Position numbers and translations under genes: made by a program. A stretch of DNA of 42,371 bases, taken from Eubacteriales bacterium. GTDB lineage: Bacteria; Bacillota; Clostridia; Lachnospirales; Lachnospiraceae. Where the stretch lies: assembly GCA_030533405.1 (NCBI GenBank), contig JAUNJF010000018.1, forward strand, positions 1 through 42,371, in the 5' to 3' direction. This document shows positions 25,292 to 33,393 of this stretch, one piece after another. The notes beneath the pieces were generated by a model. It saw only the letters and a program-made list of their open reading frames with translations, ran no database searches and was not told the DNA's origin. Every line of letters starts with the position of its first letter. The first letter of the stretch is position 1.

Positions 25292-25300
25292 ATTATAGCA
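25292..25300 (-). promoter_or_regulatory. extended -10 promoter for the small membrane gene
   Basis: TGCTATAAT on the minus strand (TATAAT at 25292-25297, TG extension to 25300), about 25 bp upstream of the start codon. The -35 region is weak. Confidence 0.5.
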
Positions 25301-25337
25301 CATATTCTTTATTTTCTCCACACACTAAAAGAAAACC

Positions 25338-25365
25338 TTGCACATTTTCTTATATATGCTATTAT
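25338..25365 (+). promoter_or_regulatory. promoter of pilT
   Basis: TTGCAC (25338-25343), 16 bp, TATTAT (25360-25365), with a TG extension one base before the -10. It lies 27 bp upstream of pilT, diverging from the promoter of the small membrane gene. Confidence 0.65.
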
Positions 25366-25392
25366 GATAGAAAAAATCAAAAGGAGTTACAC

Positions 25393-26448
25393 ATGAGAAA
25401 AATAGATACAATTATTAACTTTTCAAAAGAGCATGATTGTTCAGATATACATATCACTGTAGGAACTGGTATTTCAGGTCGTAGATATGGTACACTTCAC
25501 CGCTTTGATAATAACTATTCTGATGCGGATATTATAGAAACCATTCTTTCCATGATTGATGATGAAGCAGATTTGAATGCTTATACAAACGGAAAGGACC
25601 TCGACTTTGCTTACGAATCTGAATCTGGTATTCGTTGCCGTGTTAACTTATATCATCAAAAAGGAAAATATGCAGCATGTCTTCGTATTATGGGAAGTTC
25701 TATTCCGAAATTAGAGGATATGGTTATGCCTCAGAAAACTTTAATTTCTCTTGCATCGCAACCTCGTGGTTTGGTTTTAGTAACTGGTCCAACAGGATCT
25801 GGTAAATCAACAACCTTAGCTGCCATGATAGATTATGTCAACCGAACTCGAGCAGAACATATTCTTACTGTTGAAGATCCAATCGAGTTTGTCTACAAAG
25901 AAGAAAAATCTATTATACATCAGAGAGAAATTGGAACAGATGTAACCAGCTTTGCTGATGCTTTGCGTTCTGCTTTGCGTGAAGATCCGGACATCATTCT
26001 TTTAGGTGAAATGCGTGATTACGAGACAATTTCTTCTGCTATCACTGCTGCCGAAACTGGACACTTGGTATTTGGAACACTTCATACCATATCCGCGGCA
26101 GAATCCATCAGCCGTATTATTGATGTATTCCCACCACACTCACAAAGCCAGATTCGAACACAGCTTTCAAGTGTATTACGTGGTGTTATTTCCCAACAGC
26201 TTCTTCCAAAAGCAGACGGAAATGGACGTGTAGCCGCAACAGAAATATTAATTGGTAATGATGCTGTTGCTAACTTAATCCGACAGGATAAGGCTCACCA
26301 AATGGAATCAACCATGCAATCTGGACAAGCCATCGGAATGCATACCTTAAATATGGATTTGGCAAGGCTTGCTAATGAAGGATTAATCACACAGGAAACT
26401 GCCCTGAAATGTAGTAGTTCTCCTACTTCTCTTAAGTTTGAAAACTAA
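25393..26448 (+). CDS. pilT: PilT-family twitching/retraction ATPase
   Basis: Hexameric secretion ATPase family; PilT disassembles type IV pili and powers retraction. 351 residues, typical length. The N-terminal PAS-like region opens SKEHDCSDIHITVG. The Walker A motif is GPTGSGKST (132-140), the Asp box follows in VEDPIEFVYK, Walker B in DPDIILLGEMRD, and the His box in AAETGHLVFGTLHT. The C-terminal AIRNLIR motif of PilT is replaced by AVANLIRQDK. The gene stands alone between its own promoter and terminator, with no pilin, PilB or PilC gene in the window. The match to PilT over PilB rests on length and motif details. Confidence 0.9.
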   Translation: MRKIDTIINFSKEHDCSDIHITVGTGISGRRYGTLHRFDNNYSDADIIETILSMIDDEADLNAYTNGKDLDFAYESESGIRCRVNLYHQKGKYAACLRIMGSSIPKLEDMVMPQKTLISLASQPRGLVLVTGPTGSGKSTTLAAMIDYVNRTRAEHILTVEDPIEFVYKEEKSIIHQREIGTDVTSFADALRSALREDPDIILLGEMRDYETISSAITAAETGHLVFGTLHTISAAESISRIIDVFPPHSQSQIRTQLSSVLRGVISQQLLPKADGNGRVAATEILIGNDAVANLIRQDKAHQMESTMQSGQAIGMHTLNMDLARLANEGLITQETALKCSSSPTSLKFEN

Positions 26449-26476
26449 GATAAAGAACTTATATACAACAAACTGT

Positions 26477-26515
26477 AAAAAGGATATTCCGAATACGTTT
26501 CGGAATATCCTTTTT
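26477..26515. terminator. bidirectional terminator between pilT and metA
   Basis: A perfect 17-bp stem (26477-26493 with 26499-26515; core GGATATTCCGAA) with a 5-base loop and T5/A5 on each side. It lies 28 bp after pilT and 25 bp after the metA stop and serves both. Confidence 0.9.
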
Positions 26516-26540
26516 ATTGGTTTCATAATTCGATATTACT

Positions 26541-27446
26541 TTATAATTCATATGGTGTAATCTGATACACATAATAATTTAACCAGTTAAAATATAATGT
26601 ATTTGCATGACATCTCCATGATTTGATAGGCTTATTATTCGGATTATCATCTGGATAATAATTACAAGGAATCTCTGGAGAAATTCCTTTCTCCAAATCA
26701 CGTTTATACTCCTGATCAAGCGTCAATGTGTCATACTCCGGATGCCCCGTTACAAAAATATTTTTTCCTTCTTCCGCTATAATCAAATATGGACCAGTAA
26801 TTTCGCTCTCTGCTACAATTTCAAGCAATGGATTTGCAACAATTTCTTCCTTTGATACACCAGTATAACGAGACTGTGGCACCAAAAACGAGTCATCAAA
26901 TCCTCGAACAAGTGGCGTACGCTTATGAAATGTATAATGCTTGTATACACCCGAAAACTTCTTTGGTAAATCATATTTGTGGACACCATAACGATAATAC
27001 AACCCAGCCTGTGCACCCCAACAAATATGAAGTGTGGATGTTACATTTGTCTTTGACCAATCCATAATCTGTGTCAACTCGTCCCAATATTCAACCTCTT
27101 CAAATTCCATTTTTTCAACAGGCGCTCCCGTTATAATTAATCCATCATAACGACGTTTTTTAATCTCTGCAAACGTGCTATAAAAACGCTCCAAATGCTT
27201 TCTTGCAACATTTTTAGATTCATAAGTTCCTGTTCGAATAAATGTTATATTAACCTGTAATGGTGTATTAGAAAGACTTCTTAATAATTGAAGTTCCGTA
27301 TCCTCTTTTAAAGGCATTAAATTTAATATCACAACCTCTAGCGGACGAATGTCCTGACGCATCGCACGATCTGCATCCATCACAAATATATTTTCATCCT
27401 CTAATATTTTCTTTACAGGTAAATCATTATCTATTTTGATTGGCAT
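26541..27446 (-). CDS. metA: homoserine O-acetyltransferase, MetA type
   Basis: First committed step of methionine synthesis: acylates homoserine. 301 residues from MPIKIDNDLP at 27446, preceded by two GAGG motifs; 15 further open codons upstream are rejected. Catalytic residues fall at the textbook positions: C142 (LHICWGAQAG), H235 and E237 (TGHPEYD). Residue 111 is glutamate (GAPVEKMEF), the residue known to select acetyl-CoA; succinyl-CoA enzymes such as that of E. coli have glycine there. The gene should therefore be annotated as an acetyltransferase. It is the last gene of the rluF-ligA-metA operon. No S-box or T-box element is seen upstream. Confidence 0.95.
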   Translation of the reverse strand: MPIKIDNDLPVKKILEDENIFVMDADRAMRQDIRPLEVVILNLMPLKEDTELQLLRSLSNTPLQVNITFIRTGTYESKNVARKHLERFYSTFAEIKKRRYDGLIITGAPVEKMEFEEVEYWDELTQIMDWSKTNVTSTLHICWGAQAGLYYRYGVHKYDLPKKFSGVYKHYTFHKRTPLVRGFDDSFLVPQSRYTGVSKEEIVANPLLEIVAESEITGPYLIIAEEGKNIFVTGHPEYDTLTLDQEYKRDLEKGISPEIPCNYYPDDNPNNKPIKSWRCHANTLYFNWLNYYVYQITPYEL

Positions 27447-27494
27447 AGCCTCTACCTCTTTTCCTTTTTTGCATCCTCTATTATGCACCAAATA

Positions 27495-29468
27495 TTATGC
27501 ATTTGCAAGCACCATAAAGTCTGCCTCTGATAAAATCGGAATTCCCAATTCTTTTGCCTTTTTATTTTTTGATGAATTCGACTCCGTGTCATTATTGATA
27601 AGATAATTTGTATTTTTTGTAACAGAACCCGTTACCTTTCCCCCTCGTTTTTCAATAAAATCTTTTAATTCATTTCGATTTGCAAACTGCTCTACACTTC
27701 CTGTAATCACAAATACCTTTCCATCTAAGCCTGCAACCTCTATCTTCTCTTCCTGCTCAAACTCAATTTCAGATAACAACTGGTTCACAATCTCCATTTT
27801 TTCCGAATCTTTAAAATACTCACAAAAAGCATTCGCAAGCACTTCTCCAATTCCATCAATCGCTACAAGTTCCTCCTGTGTTGCCTGACGGATTTTCGAA
27901 ATATCATAACCAAAATATGCAACAATTACTTTTGCATTTGCAAGTCCAATTCCTGTAATACCAAGACTATAAATAAATTTAGCCATAGACACCTTTCTGG
28001 AAACTTCAATCGACTGCATCATGTTTTTATATGATTTCTCACCAAATCCATCCATGGCAATAATTTCTTCCTTATATTGTTCCAAATGATAGATATCTGG
28101 CAACTGTTTTAAATATCCTTTTTCTATAAACTTTTCTAATGTCGCCTCAGATAATCCTTCAATATTCATTGCATTTCTTGAAACATAATGTGAAAAACCC
28201 TTTGTCTGCTTTGCACTACAAGAATCATTCAAACAATAAAGGGACTGCACACCATTCATATCCTTAATTGAAGTTGCTTGCCCACACGCAGGACAAATAT
28301 TCGGAATACATAAATGATTACTTCTTGTTAAATTGTCAGCCACCTGCGGAATAATCATATTTGCCTTATAAACCGTTATAGTATCACCTATTCCCAATCC
28401 AAGTGCTCTTACAATGCTTACATTATGTAAACTTGCACGTGAAACCGTAGTTCCTTCTAACTCAACAGGTTCAAAAATGGCTACTGGATTAATCAATCCT
28501 GTTCGAGATGGTGACCATTCTACATCCAACAAAGTTGTCTGTGCCTGTTCATCTGCCCATTTAAAAGCAATTGCATCTCGTGGAAACTTCGCTGTTCTGC
28601 CTAAACTCTTTCCGTATGCAATATCATTAAATGCCAAAACCAACCCATCTGATGGCACATCATGATCAACAATTTTCGTTGCAAAATCCATAACACAATC
28701 CGTAATGCTATCCTGAGTAACCAAATAATGCTCAACAACATCAAACCCCTGATTCTTAAGCCACGCAAATCGACTCATAAACGTATTATCAAATCCTATT
28801 TCATTTATTGTCGCATCATCTAACACATCTTCTACCATAGAAAACGCAAAAAAATGAACTTGACGTTTTGCAGTTATTTCATTATTTAGCTGTCTTACAG
28901 AACCAGAACACAAATTTCTTGGATTCTTGTACTTATCCTCTACAGCCTCAATGGAATCATTTATTTTATTAAAGTCTGAATATCGAATCACCGCTTCTCC
29001 ACGAATAACCAAATGCCCTTTATACGGAATGGCGTTTGGTAAATTCATAAAGGTTCTTGCATTATTTGTAATTACCTCACCGACCTCTCCGTTTCCTCTT
29101 GTAACAGCATTGGAAAGTACTCCATTTTCATATGTTAATACAACAGTGAGTCCATCTAATTTCCAGGATAAAACACCCTCATGACCACCAAGCCATGTTT
29201 TTAATGTTTCTACCTCTTTTGTTTTATCAAGAGATAACATAGGTGATGGATGCGCCTGTTTTTCCAATTCACTTAGCACCTCATAACCTACATTAACCGT
29301 TGGACTATTTGCAAGTACAATTCCCGTTTCCTGCTCCAACTGAACCAATTCATCATATAAACGATCATATTCTAAATTCGACATTACTTCGGTATCTTTT
29401 TGATAATAAGCCTCCGATGCCTCATTTAATATACCAACTAATTCCTTTAAACGTTCCTGTTTATTCAT
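27495..29468 (-). CDS. ligA: NAD-dependent DNA ligase LigA
   Basis: Seals nicks in DNA using NAD. 657 residues from MNKQERLKEL at 29468; AGGAGG lies 12 bases before the ATG, rather far, but an upstream GTG precedes that site. The adenylated lysine is K103 in SWKLDG. The following loop reads TRGNGEVGEVITNNARTF, where most LigA proteins have TRGDGxxGEDVTxN; this divergence seems shared by Lachnospiraceae. The zinc finger (CPACGQ...CLNDSCSAK), the helix-hairpin-helix repeats (about 480-570) and the BRCT domain (about 585-657) are present. It lies between the pseudouridine synthase gene and metA. Confidence 0.95.
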   Translation of the reverse strand: MNKQERLKELVGILNEASEAYYQKDTEVMSNLEYDRLYDELVQLEQETGIVLANSPTVNVGYEVLSELEKQAHPSPMLSLDKTKEVETLKTWLGGHEGVLSWKLDGLTVVLTYENGVLSNAVTRGNGEVGEVITNNARTFMNLPNAIPYKGHLVIRGEAVIRYSDFNKINDSIEAVEDKYKNPRNLCSGSVRQLNNEITAKRQVHFFAFSMVEDVLDDATINEIGFDNTFMSRFAWLKNQGFDVVEHYLVTQDSITDCVMDFATKIVDHDVPSDGLVLAFNDIAYGKSLGRTAKFPRDAIAFKWADEQAQTTLLDVEWSPSRTGLINPVAIFEPVELEGTTVSRASLHNVSIVRALGLGIGDTITVYKANMIIPQVADNLTRSNHLCIPNICPACGQATSIKDMNGVQSLYCLNDSCSAKQTKGFSHYVSRNAMNIEGLSEATLEKFIEKGYLKQLPDIYHLEQYKEEIIAMDGFGEKSYKNMMQSIEVSRKVSMAKFIYSLGITGIGLANAKVIVAYFGYDISKIRQATQEELVAIDGIGEVLANAFCEYFKDSEKMEIVNQLLSEIEFEQEEKIEVAGLDGKVFVITGSVEQFANRNELKDFIEKRGGKVTGSVTKNTNYLINNDTESNSSKNKKAKELGIPILSEADFMVLANA

Positions 29469-29511
29469 ACCAAACACAAACCTCCTGATTCCAGCCACTT
29501 ACAAAATAATT

Positions 29512-30246
29512 TTATTCGTTGTCTTTCTTTAATGCTTTCCGAAATTCCTGCATAACATCATAATCAATTTCCCATAGTTCTCCAGCTTCATGCTCACCTA
29601 GCGTGATATTCATAACACGTATTCTTTTCAGCTTTGTTACACGATATCCAAACACCTCACACATTCTGCGGATCTGTCGATTCATTCCCTGCGTCAATAT
29701 GATTGAAAAACACCGTTCACTTATCTTTTTCACTTTACATGGATTCGTCTTTCTTTCACATTCCTTGTTTTTATCATAAATAAGTACACCCTCTGACATA
29801 CCTTTTACAAAATTAGCATCTACCGTTTTATTCACCCATACAATATATTCTTTTTCGTGTTGATTTCTTGCCTTTGCTACTTTATTACACAAATCTCCAT
29901 CATTTGTAAGCAATAGCAATCCCTCTGAATCTTTATCCAATCTTCCAACATACTTTAACTCATGCGGAATATCAAAATGACGATAAATACTACTACTGTC
30001 TCCCCTGTGTGCTGTACAGGCATATCCCTTTGGTTTATAAAATGCCACCATCTTTTTTTCACAAACTGGTTTTATCATCGTTCCATTCACCATGACAACA
30101 TCGGCATCACTAACTTTCATGCCATTTTCTGCCACCACACCATTGACCGTAACTTTTCCTTCTAAAATCCATTCATCCGCACGTCTTCTGGAACAAAATC
30201 CAGAATTACTAATATATTTATTTAATCGAATTAACTCCTGATTCAT
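29512..30246 (-). CDS. rluF: RluF/RluB-family 23S rRNA pseudouridine synthase
   Basis: Converts a uridine of 23S rRNA (family targets near U2604/2605) to pseudouridine. 244 residues from MNQELIRLNKYIS at 30246, with GGAG 7 bases upstream; the frame is open for 24 codons more but without a ribosome binding site. The S4 RNA-binding domain covers residues 5-60 (FCSRRRADEWI). The catalytic aspartate is D104 in GRLDKDSEGLLLLT. The C-terminal motif QGMNRQIRRMCEVFGYRVTK fits the RluB/E/F group and MNRQIRRM is nearest RluF. First gene of the operon with ligA and metA. Confidence 0.9.
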   Translation of the reverse strand: MNQELIRLNKYISNSGFCSRRRADEWILEGKVTVNGVVAENGMKVSDADVVMVNGTMIKPVCEKKMVAFYKPKGYACTAHRGDSSSIYRHFDIPHELKYVGRLDKDSEGLLLLTNDGDLCNKVAKARNQHEKEYIVWVNKTVDANFVKGMSEGVLIYDKNKECERKTNPCKVKKISERCFSIILTQGMNRQIRRMCEVFGYRVTKLKRIRVMNITLGEHEAGELWEIDYDVMQEFRKALKKDNE

Positions 30247-30289
30247 ATTACATCTCCACCTGTTATTATATCCTAAAATAATTTCATTT

Positions 30290-30318
30290 ATCATATCATG
30301 ATACTTCATACATTTCAA
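30290..30318 (-). promoter_or_regulatory. promoter of rluF-ligA-metA
   Basis: TTGAAA (30313-30318 on the minus strand), 17 bp, TATGAT (30290-30295), 44 bp upstream of the rluF start. Confidence 0.6.
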
Positions 30319-30369
30319 ATTGAACCCAGAAATTCTGTCAAAAAAAATTTAAGTTTTTTCAAATTATTC

Positions 30370-30398
30370 TTGATATAATTAGGCAAAACCCTTATAAT
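30370..30398 (+). promoter_or_regulatory. promoter upstream of the Lrp-family gene
   Basis: TTGATA (30370-30375), 17 bp, TATAAT (30393-30398). Transcription should begin near 30405, about 100 bp upstream of the Lrp gene and only about 11 bases before a terminator hairpin. Confidence 0.65.
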
Positions 30399-30415
30399 AA
30401 CTTATGGATACAACG

Positions 30416-30449
30416 AGGTGTTCTTACTTTATTAAGGGCACCTTTTTTT
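30416..30449 (+). terminator. promoter-proximal terminator in the Lrp leader (attenuator or end of a tiny RNA)
   Basis: AGGTGTTCTT (30416-30425) pairs with AAGGGCACCT (30434-30443), 10 bp with two wobble pairs and an 8-base loop, followed by seven T residues (30443-30449). It lies 17 bp after the -10 and 54 bp before the Lrp start codon. Most transcripts should stop here unless the hairpin is prevented. Confidence 0.7.
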
Positions 30450-30502
30450 CATTTATAATTTCTGTAAAATGATTTTGTTAACAATAGAAGGGATGTGTAT
30501 AT

Positions 30503-30964
30503 ATGGATAGTATTGATAAGAAAATATTACATCTGTTGCAAGAAAATGCCAGACTTCCATTAAAATATTTAGCAAACAAGGTGTTTTTGTCTTCACCTGC
30601 CGTTTCAGCCAGAATTGAACGATTAGAAAATGCCAAAATTATCACAGGTTATCATGCAGCTGTAGATCCAATCATGCTCGGATATCATGTGACTGCATTC
30701 ATCAATATGTCGTTAGATCCAAAGCAAAAACCTGTCTTTTATCCCTACATTGAATCCTGTAAAAACGTATTGGAATGTAATTGCGTGACAGGTGCGTATT
30801 CCATGTTAATCAAAGTAGCATTTGAGAGCACGATGGAATTAGACGCTTTTATTGGTCAACTACAAAAATATGGAAAAACCGAAACGCAAATTGTTTTTTC
30901 CACCCCAGTAAAACCTCGGGGAATTGATGTATATTCGCCAGACGAAGAAGATACAGAACAGTAA
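30503..30964 (+). CDS. Lrp/AsnC-family transcriptional regulator
   Basis: 153-residue regulator of the feast/famine family, which senses amino acids. The N-terminal helix-turn-helix is clear (MDSIDKKILHLLQENARLP, then LSSPAVSARIERLENAKIITGY). The RAM/effector-binding domain covers about residues 65-145 (VTAFINMSL, VLECNCVTGAYSMLIKV). AAGGG, rather far at 9 bases, precedes the ATG. The gene is monocistronic, with an attenuator-like leader and a strong terminator. The effector and targets cannot be told. Confidence 0.93.
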   Translation: MDSIDKKILHLLQENARLPLKYLANKVFLSSPAVSARIERLENAKIITGYHAAVDPIMLGYHVTAFINMSLDPKQKPVFYPYIESCKNVLECNCVTGAYSMLIKVAFESTMELDAFIGQLQKYGKTETQIVFSTPVKPRGIDVYSPDEEDTEQ

Positions 30965-30965
30965 A

Positions 30966-31007
30966 AAAAGGTAACACACTGTTAACTTTAACAATGTGTT
31001 ACCTTTT
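30966..31007. terminator. bidirectional terminator after the Lrp gene
   Basis: Arms 30966-30984 and 30989-31007: 13 bp AAAAGGTAACACA / TGTGTTACCTTTT, one C/A mismatch, then TGTTA/TAACA, loop of 4. It lies directly after the Lrp stop and 34 bp beyond the stop of the convergent hypothetical gene. Confidence 0.9.
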
Positions 31008-31040
31008 CTATGCACCTGCTATCTATAAATCTTGCTTACA

Positions 31041-31880
31041 TTATTCATTACTTTGTTCATCCGCGTCTTCTGGTGTAATTTGCTCCTCTTCAGATTCTGT
31101 CATGTTATCAGCACCTGACTGCGTTTGCACATCTCTTCTACTAATAATGTCATAAAAATCACGAAGTGTCTGATCTTTTTCTTTTAATTCTTCATTTTTA
31201 TCCTCTACAGATTTGTAAACTTTCTGAATATCAGCATCACCTTTAATTTTTACAATATAGTCCTGCACTTCTTGTGAAAGAGTTCCGTTATTCACCAAAT
31301 AGCCTCTGGAACCATTTACAACACATAATGTCATAATATCATATGGAGAGGAATTCACGCCCGTAATTGTCACATTTGCAACAACAAATACAATATAACT
31401 TCCCTCATCTAATCCTTCTTTTGTGTATACCGTAATATTATCATATGCTGTGATAAATTCTGCTTTTCGTTTCAAATCCTCATCATCTTTATATGGTGCC
31501 GGATTTGTTACCATATCCTGCAATCTCAAATTATCACAACTTGTAATCGCACTAAAATACTTCTGTATAAATGCATTTAATTCTTCATCAGCATCTTTTT
31601 CATAAGGAATAATGGTGTCATGTTCTTCATTCACATTTACCTTCTCATCCAAAACCGCCTCTTTTTTTTCCTGTGGAACCTCTTTTTTAGGTTTTTGTTG
31701 TGTAGGTATTCCAACAAATATATATGTTAAAACACAACACAATACAAAAAGACTCCATCCAAACACAAGTTTTAATTTGGGACTAATCGAAATCGTATCA
31801 TTCCCCTTCCCAATTTGGGAATCCTTAAAATGAAATTGTTCATACGAATCTGACAGTCGATCAAATGTATTCTTTTTCAT
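31041..31880 (-). CDS. hypothetical membrane-anchored protein with extracellular domain
   Basis: 279 residues from MKKNTFDRLSDSYEQFH at 31880 (GGAG 6 bases upstream). A cytoplasmic N-terminus of about 37 residues precedes one membrane helix (about 38-57, LVFGWSLFVLCCVLTYIFV). A Lys/Glu-rich linker follows (about 60-90). The predicted external domain (about 95-215: DEELNAFIQKYFSAITSCDNL, then YIVFVVANVTITG) recalls NTF2/SnoaL-like folds by its helix-then-strands pattern, but this is a guess. A coiled segment (about 215-245) and an acidic C-terminus end the protein. No family is recognised with confidence. It has its own promoter and terminator. Confidence 0.8.
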   Translation of the reverse strand: MKKNTFDRLSDSYEQFHFKDSQIGKGNDTISISPKLKLVFGWSLFVLCCVLTYIFVGIPTQQKPKKEVPQEKKEAVLDEKVNVNEEHDTIIPYEKDADEELNAFIQKYFSAITSCDNLRLQDMVTNPAPYKDDEDLKRKAEFITAYDNITVYTKEGLDEGSYIVFVVANVTITGVNSSPYDIMTLCVVNGSRGYLVNNGTLSQEVQDYIVKIKGDADIQKVYKSVEDKNEELKEKDQTLRDFYDIISRRDVQTQSGADNMTESEEEQITPEDADEQSNE

Positions 31881-31944
31881 GATGTTCTCCATTCTATTTA
31901 TCTATCAAATCAATTTTTATACTCTCATAATGTCATACTGATTT

Positions 31945-31973
31945 ATTGTAACAAATGAAATATTAAATTGCAA
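31945..31973 (-). promoter_or_regulatory. promoter of the membrane-anchored hypothetical gene
   Basis: TTGCAA (31968-31973 on the minus strand), 17 bp, TACAAT (31945-31950), about 65 bp upstream of the start. Confidence 0.6.
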
Positions 31974-31980
31974 CATTCGT

Positions 31981-32009
31981 TTGCCAATTTCAATATTTTG
32001 TAGTATGAT
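31981..32009 (+). promoter_or_regulatory. promoter of the tRNA-Arg gene
   Basis: TTGCCA (31981-31986), 17 bp, TATGAT (32004-32009), ten bases before the mature tRNA 5' end. Confidence 0.65.
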
Positions 32010-32019
32010 AGCAAAGTAC

Positions 32020-32091
32020 GCACCAGTAGCTCAGTGGATAGAGCAATGGCCTCCGGAGCCATGTGCGGAGGTTCGATTCCTCTCTGGTGCA
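32020..32091 (+). tRNA. tRNA-Arg (anticodon CCG)
   Basis: Full cloverleaf: acceptor GCACCAG/CTGGTGC (32020-32026 with 32084-32090), D stem GCTC/GAGC, anticodon stem ATGGC/GCCAT with loop CTCCGGA and anticodon CCG at 32053-32055, a four-base variable loop, and T stem GGAGG/CCTCT with loop TTCGATT. The discriminator is A32091. CCA is not encoded. It reads the rare codon CGG. Its 3' end is six bases from the stop codon of the convergent amidase gene, with no obvious terminator. Confidence 0.96.
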
Positions 32092-32097
32092 TTATTA

Positions 32098-32769
32098 CTA
32101 TACAATAATACAATCAAAACCTAATTTCTTCAATTTATCTGCCATAGCCTGTGCATTTTCTTTCTTCGAATATGCCCCCACCTGCACATGATATACCTTC
32201 TTTATATCCGTTTTTTCTTTCGCAGGCGCATTCTTTCCTGTTATTCCCTTAACAATTGCATTTGCCATTTTCTTTGCATTATAGATTTCACAGTCATCTT
32301 TATCATCTACAAAACAACATTCGATTAACATTCCAGGCGCTTTTGTATGCTTTAATACATACAATCCCGTACTATTCTTAATTCCACGATTTGTAAATCC
32401 TAATTTTTCGATTTCCTCTATCACTTTTTTTGCATAGGATTTTGCTTTACTTTCATTATTATATATCCATATTTCTGTTCCACATGTTTTTCCATTTCCT
32501 TTTTTATCCTTTGCACCTGCATTAAAATGAATCGATACATCAAGATCCACTGCGTTGACATTACATTTCCTTACTATTTCTGATAAATTTGACGCCTCAT
32601 CAATAGCATTGTCTACTGTACAATCATATACTGTATTTCCCAATGCTTTCAACTGCCTAATTACTTCCTCTTTTACCTTTCTCGCTTCTGTCGATTCCTT
32701 AATCACTCCAACTGCACCACATGCAACGTTACCATCAGCATTGTGTCCTGCATGAATATTGATTTTCAT
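32098..32769 (-). CDS. N-acetylmuramoyl-L-alanine amidase (Amidase_3) with short SPOR-like C-terminus
   Basis: Cleaves the bond between MurNAc and the stem peptide. 223 residues from MKINIHAGHNADG at 32769, with GGAGAG 8 bases upstream. Zinc ligands and catalytic residues of the Amidase_3 fold are visible: H9 (HAGHNA), a glutamate in KESTEAR (25 or 28), H81 (VSIHFNAG) and E150 (GMLIECCFVDDKDD). Residues 194-223 (VYHVQVGAYSKKENAQAMAD...) match the first half of a SPOR domain and then stop. There is no signal peptide, as in CwlC-type mother-cell amidases and phage endolysins. It stands alone next to a tRNA gene, which could hint at a phage origin, but no other phage gene is near. Confidence 0.9.
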   Translation of the reverse strand: MKINIHAGHNADGNVACGAVGVIKESTEARKVKEEVIRQLKALGNTVYDCTVDNAIDEASNLSEIVRKCNVNAVDLDVSIHFNAGAKDKKGNGKTCGTEIWIYNNESKAKSYAKKVIEEIEKLGFTNRGIKNSTGLYVLKHTKAPGMLIECCFVDDKDDCEIYNAKKMANAIVKGITGKNAPAKEKTDIKKVYHVQVGAYSKKENAQAMADKLKKLGFDCIIV

Positions 32770-32878
32770 ATAAAATACTCTCCACAATATCTTCTACTAT
32801 ATGAATACGCAGCATATTCCATTCTTGTACCACATTTTACAATTCATCTCAAAAACATATCACACAAACTATATTATA

Positions 32879-32887
32879 TGATATAAT
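32879..32887 (+). promoter_or_regulatory. extended -10 promoter for the RlmH-like gene
   Basis: TGATATAAT (32879-32887) is a perfect extended -10; the -35 is weak. It would give a leader of about 65 bases containing a 6-bp hairpin TGTCTG/CAGACA (32897-32902 with 32922-32927). Confidence 0.5.
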
Positions 32888-32958
32888 CCTATTACATGTC
32901 TGTTCCGCATATCTACTAAAGCAGACAAATTTTATAATCTTACAACAGGAGTTTTATT

Positions 32959-33390
32959 ATGCGTTATATTATATATTGCAATCAAAAAAACATTTCAGAC
33001 AATCACCAACAAGCTATTCTTGAATTCAAAAAACGTCTATCAGCCTATTGCGAGACAGATTTGATTCTTTCTTCTACATTACACTTAGATAAAAATATAT
33101 CAAAAAGCAATCATCAAATACTCTTTGTCTCAAATGGTCCATCCAAATTTTCATCAGAAGAATTTGCTTCCTATATTCATAATATTCAACTAACAGGTAA
33201 ATCAAATTTGCATATCTTGATTGGTTATGATTTAACAGATTTATACACAAATACGCCATCCGATTTGCTACCTCCAGACAGTTTATCCATAACCAAATTT
33301 GATCTTTCTCACGAAACCGTTACTCTATTATTTTATGAACAACTATACAGAGCCTATACGATTTTACAAGGCAAGACCTATCACAAATAG
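32959..33390 (+). CDS. RlmH-family SPOUT protein lacking the SAM-binding loop
   Basis: 143 residues. Homology to RlmH (23S rRNA pseudouridine-1915 N3-methyltransferase) is seen along the whole chain: FKKRLSAYCETDLI near the N-terminus (family YxKRLSRYCKLEII), FSSEEFASYI...LTGKSNLHILIG in the middle, and the C-terminal tail FYEQLYRAYTILQGKTYHK (family LLEQIYRAFKIxxGEPYHK). The glycine loop IGGSLG that holds SAM is replaced by IGYDLT (88-93), and the SKMTFPHQLMR segment by TKFDLSHETVT. It therefore probably cannot bind SAM but keeps the tail known to be catalytic. AGGAG lies 7 bases upstream of the ATG. Its stop is 3 bp from that of the convergent RlmH gene. Confidence 0.85.
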   Translation: MRYIIYCNQKNISDNHQQAILEFKKRLSAYCETDLILSSTLHLDKNISKSNHQILFVSNGPSKFSSEEFASYIHNIQLTGKSNLHILIGYDLTDLYTNTPSDLLPPDSLSITKFDLSHETVTLLFYEQLYRAYTILQGKTYHK

Positions 33391-33393
33391 TGT

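Noticed and set aside
26541-27494. S-box, T-box or other methionine riboswitch for metA
   Set aside because: Only 48 bp separate ligA and metA and no conserved riboswitch or T-box motif is present.
30404-30472. 22-codon open frame starting at the predicted 5' end of the Lrp transcript as a leader peptide
   Set aside because: It has no ribosome binding site, runs straight through the terminator stem and has no run of one amino acid; kept only as a remark in the attenuator finding.
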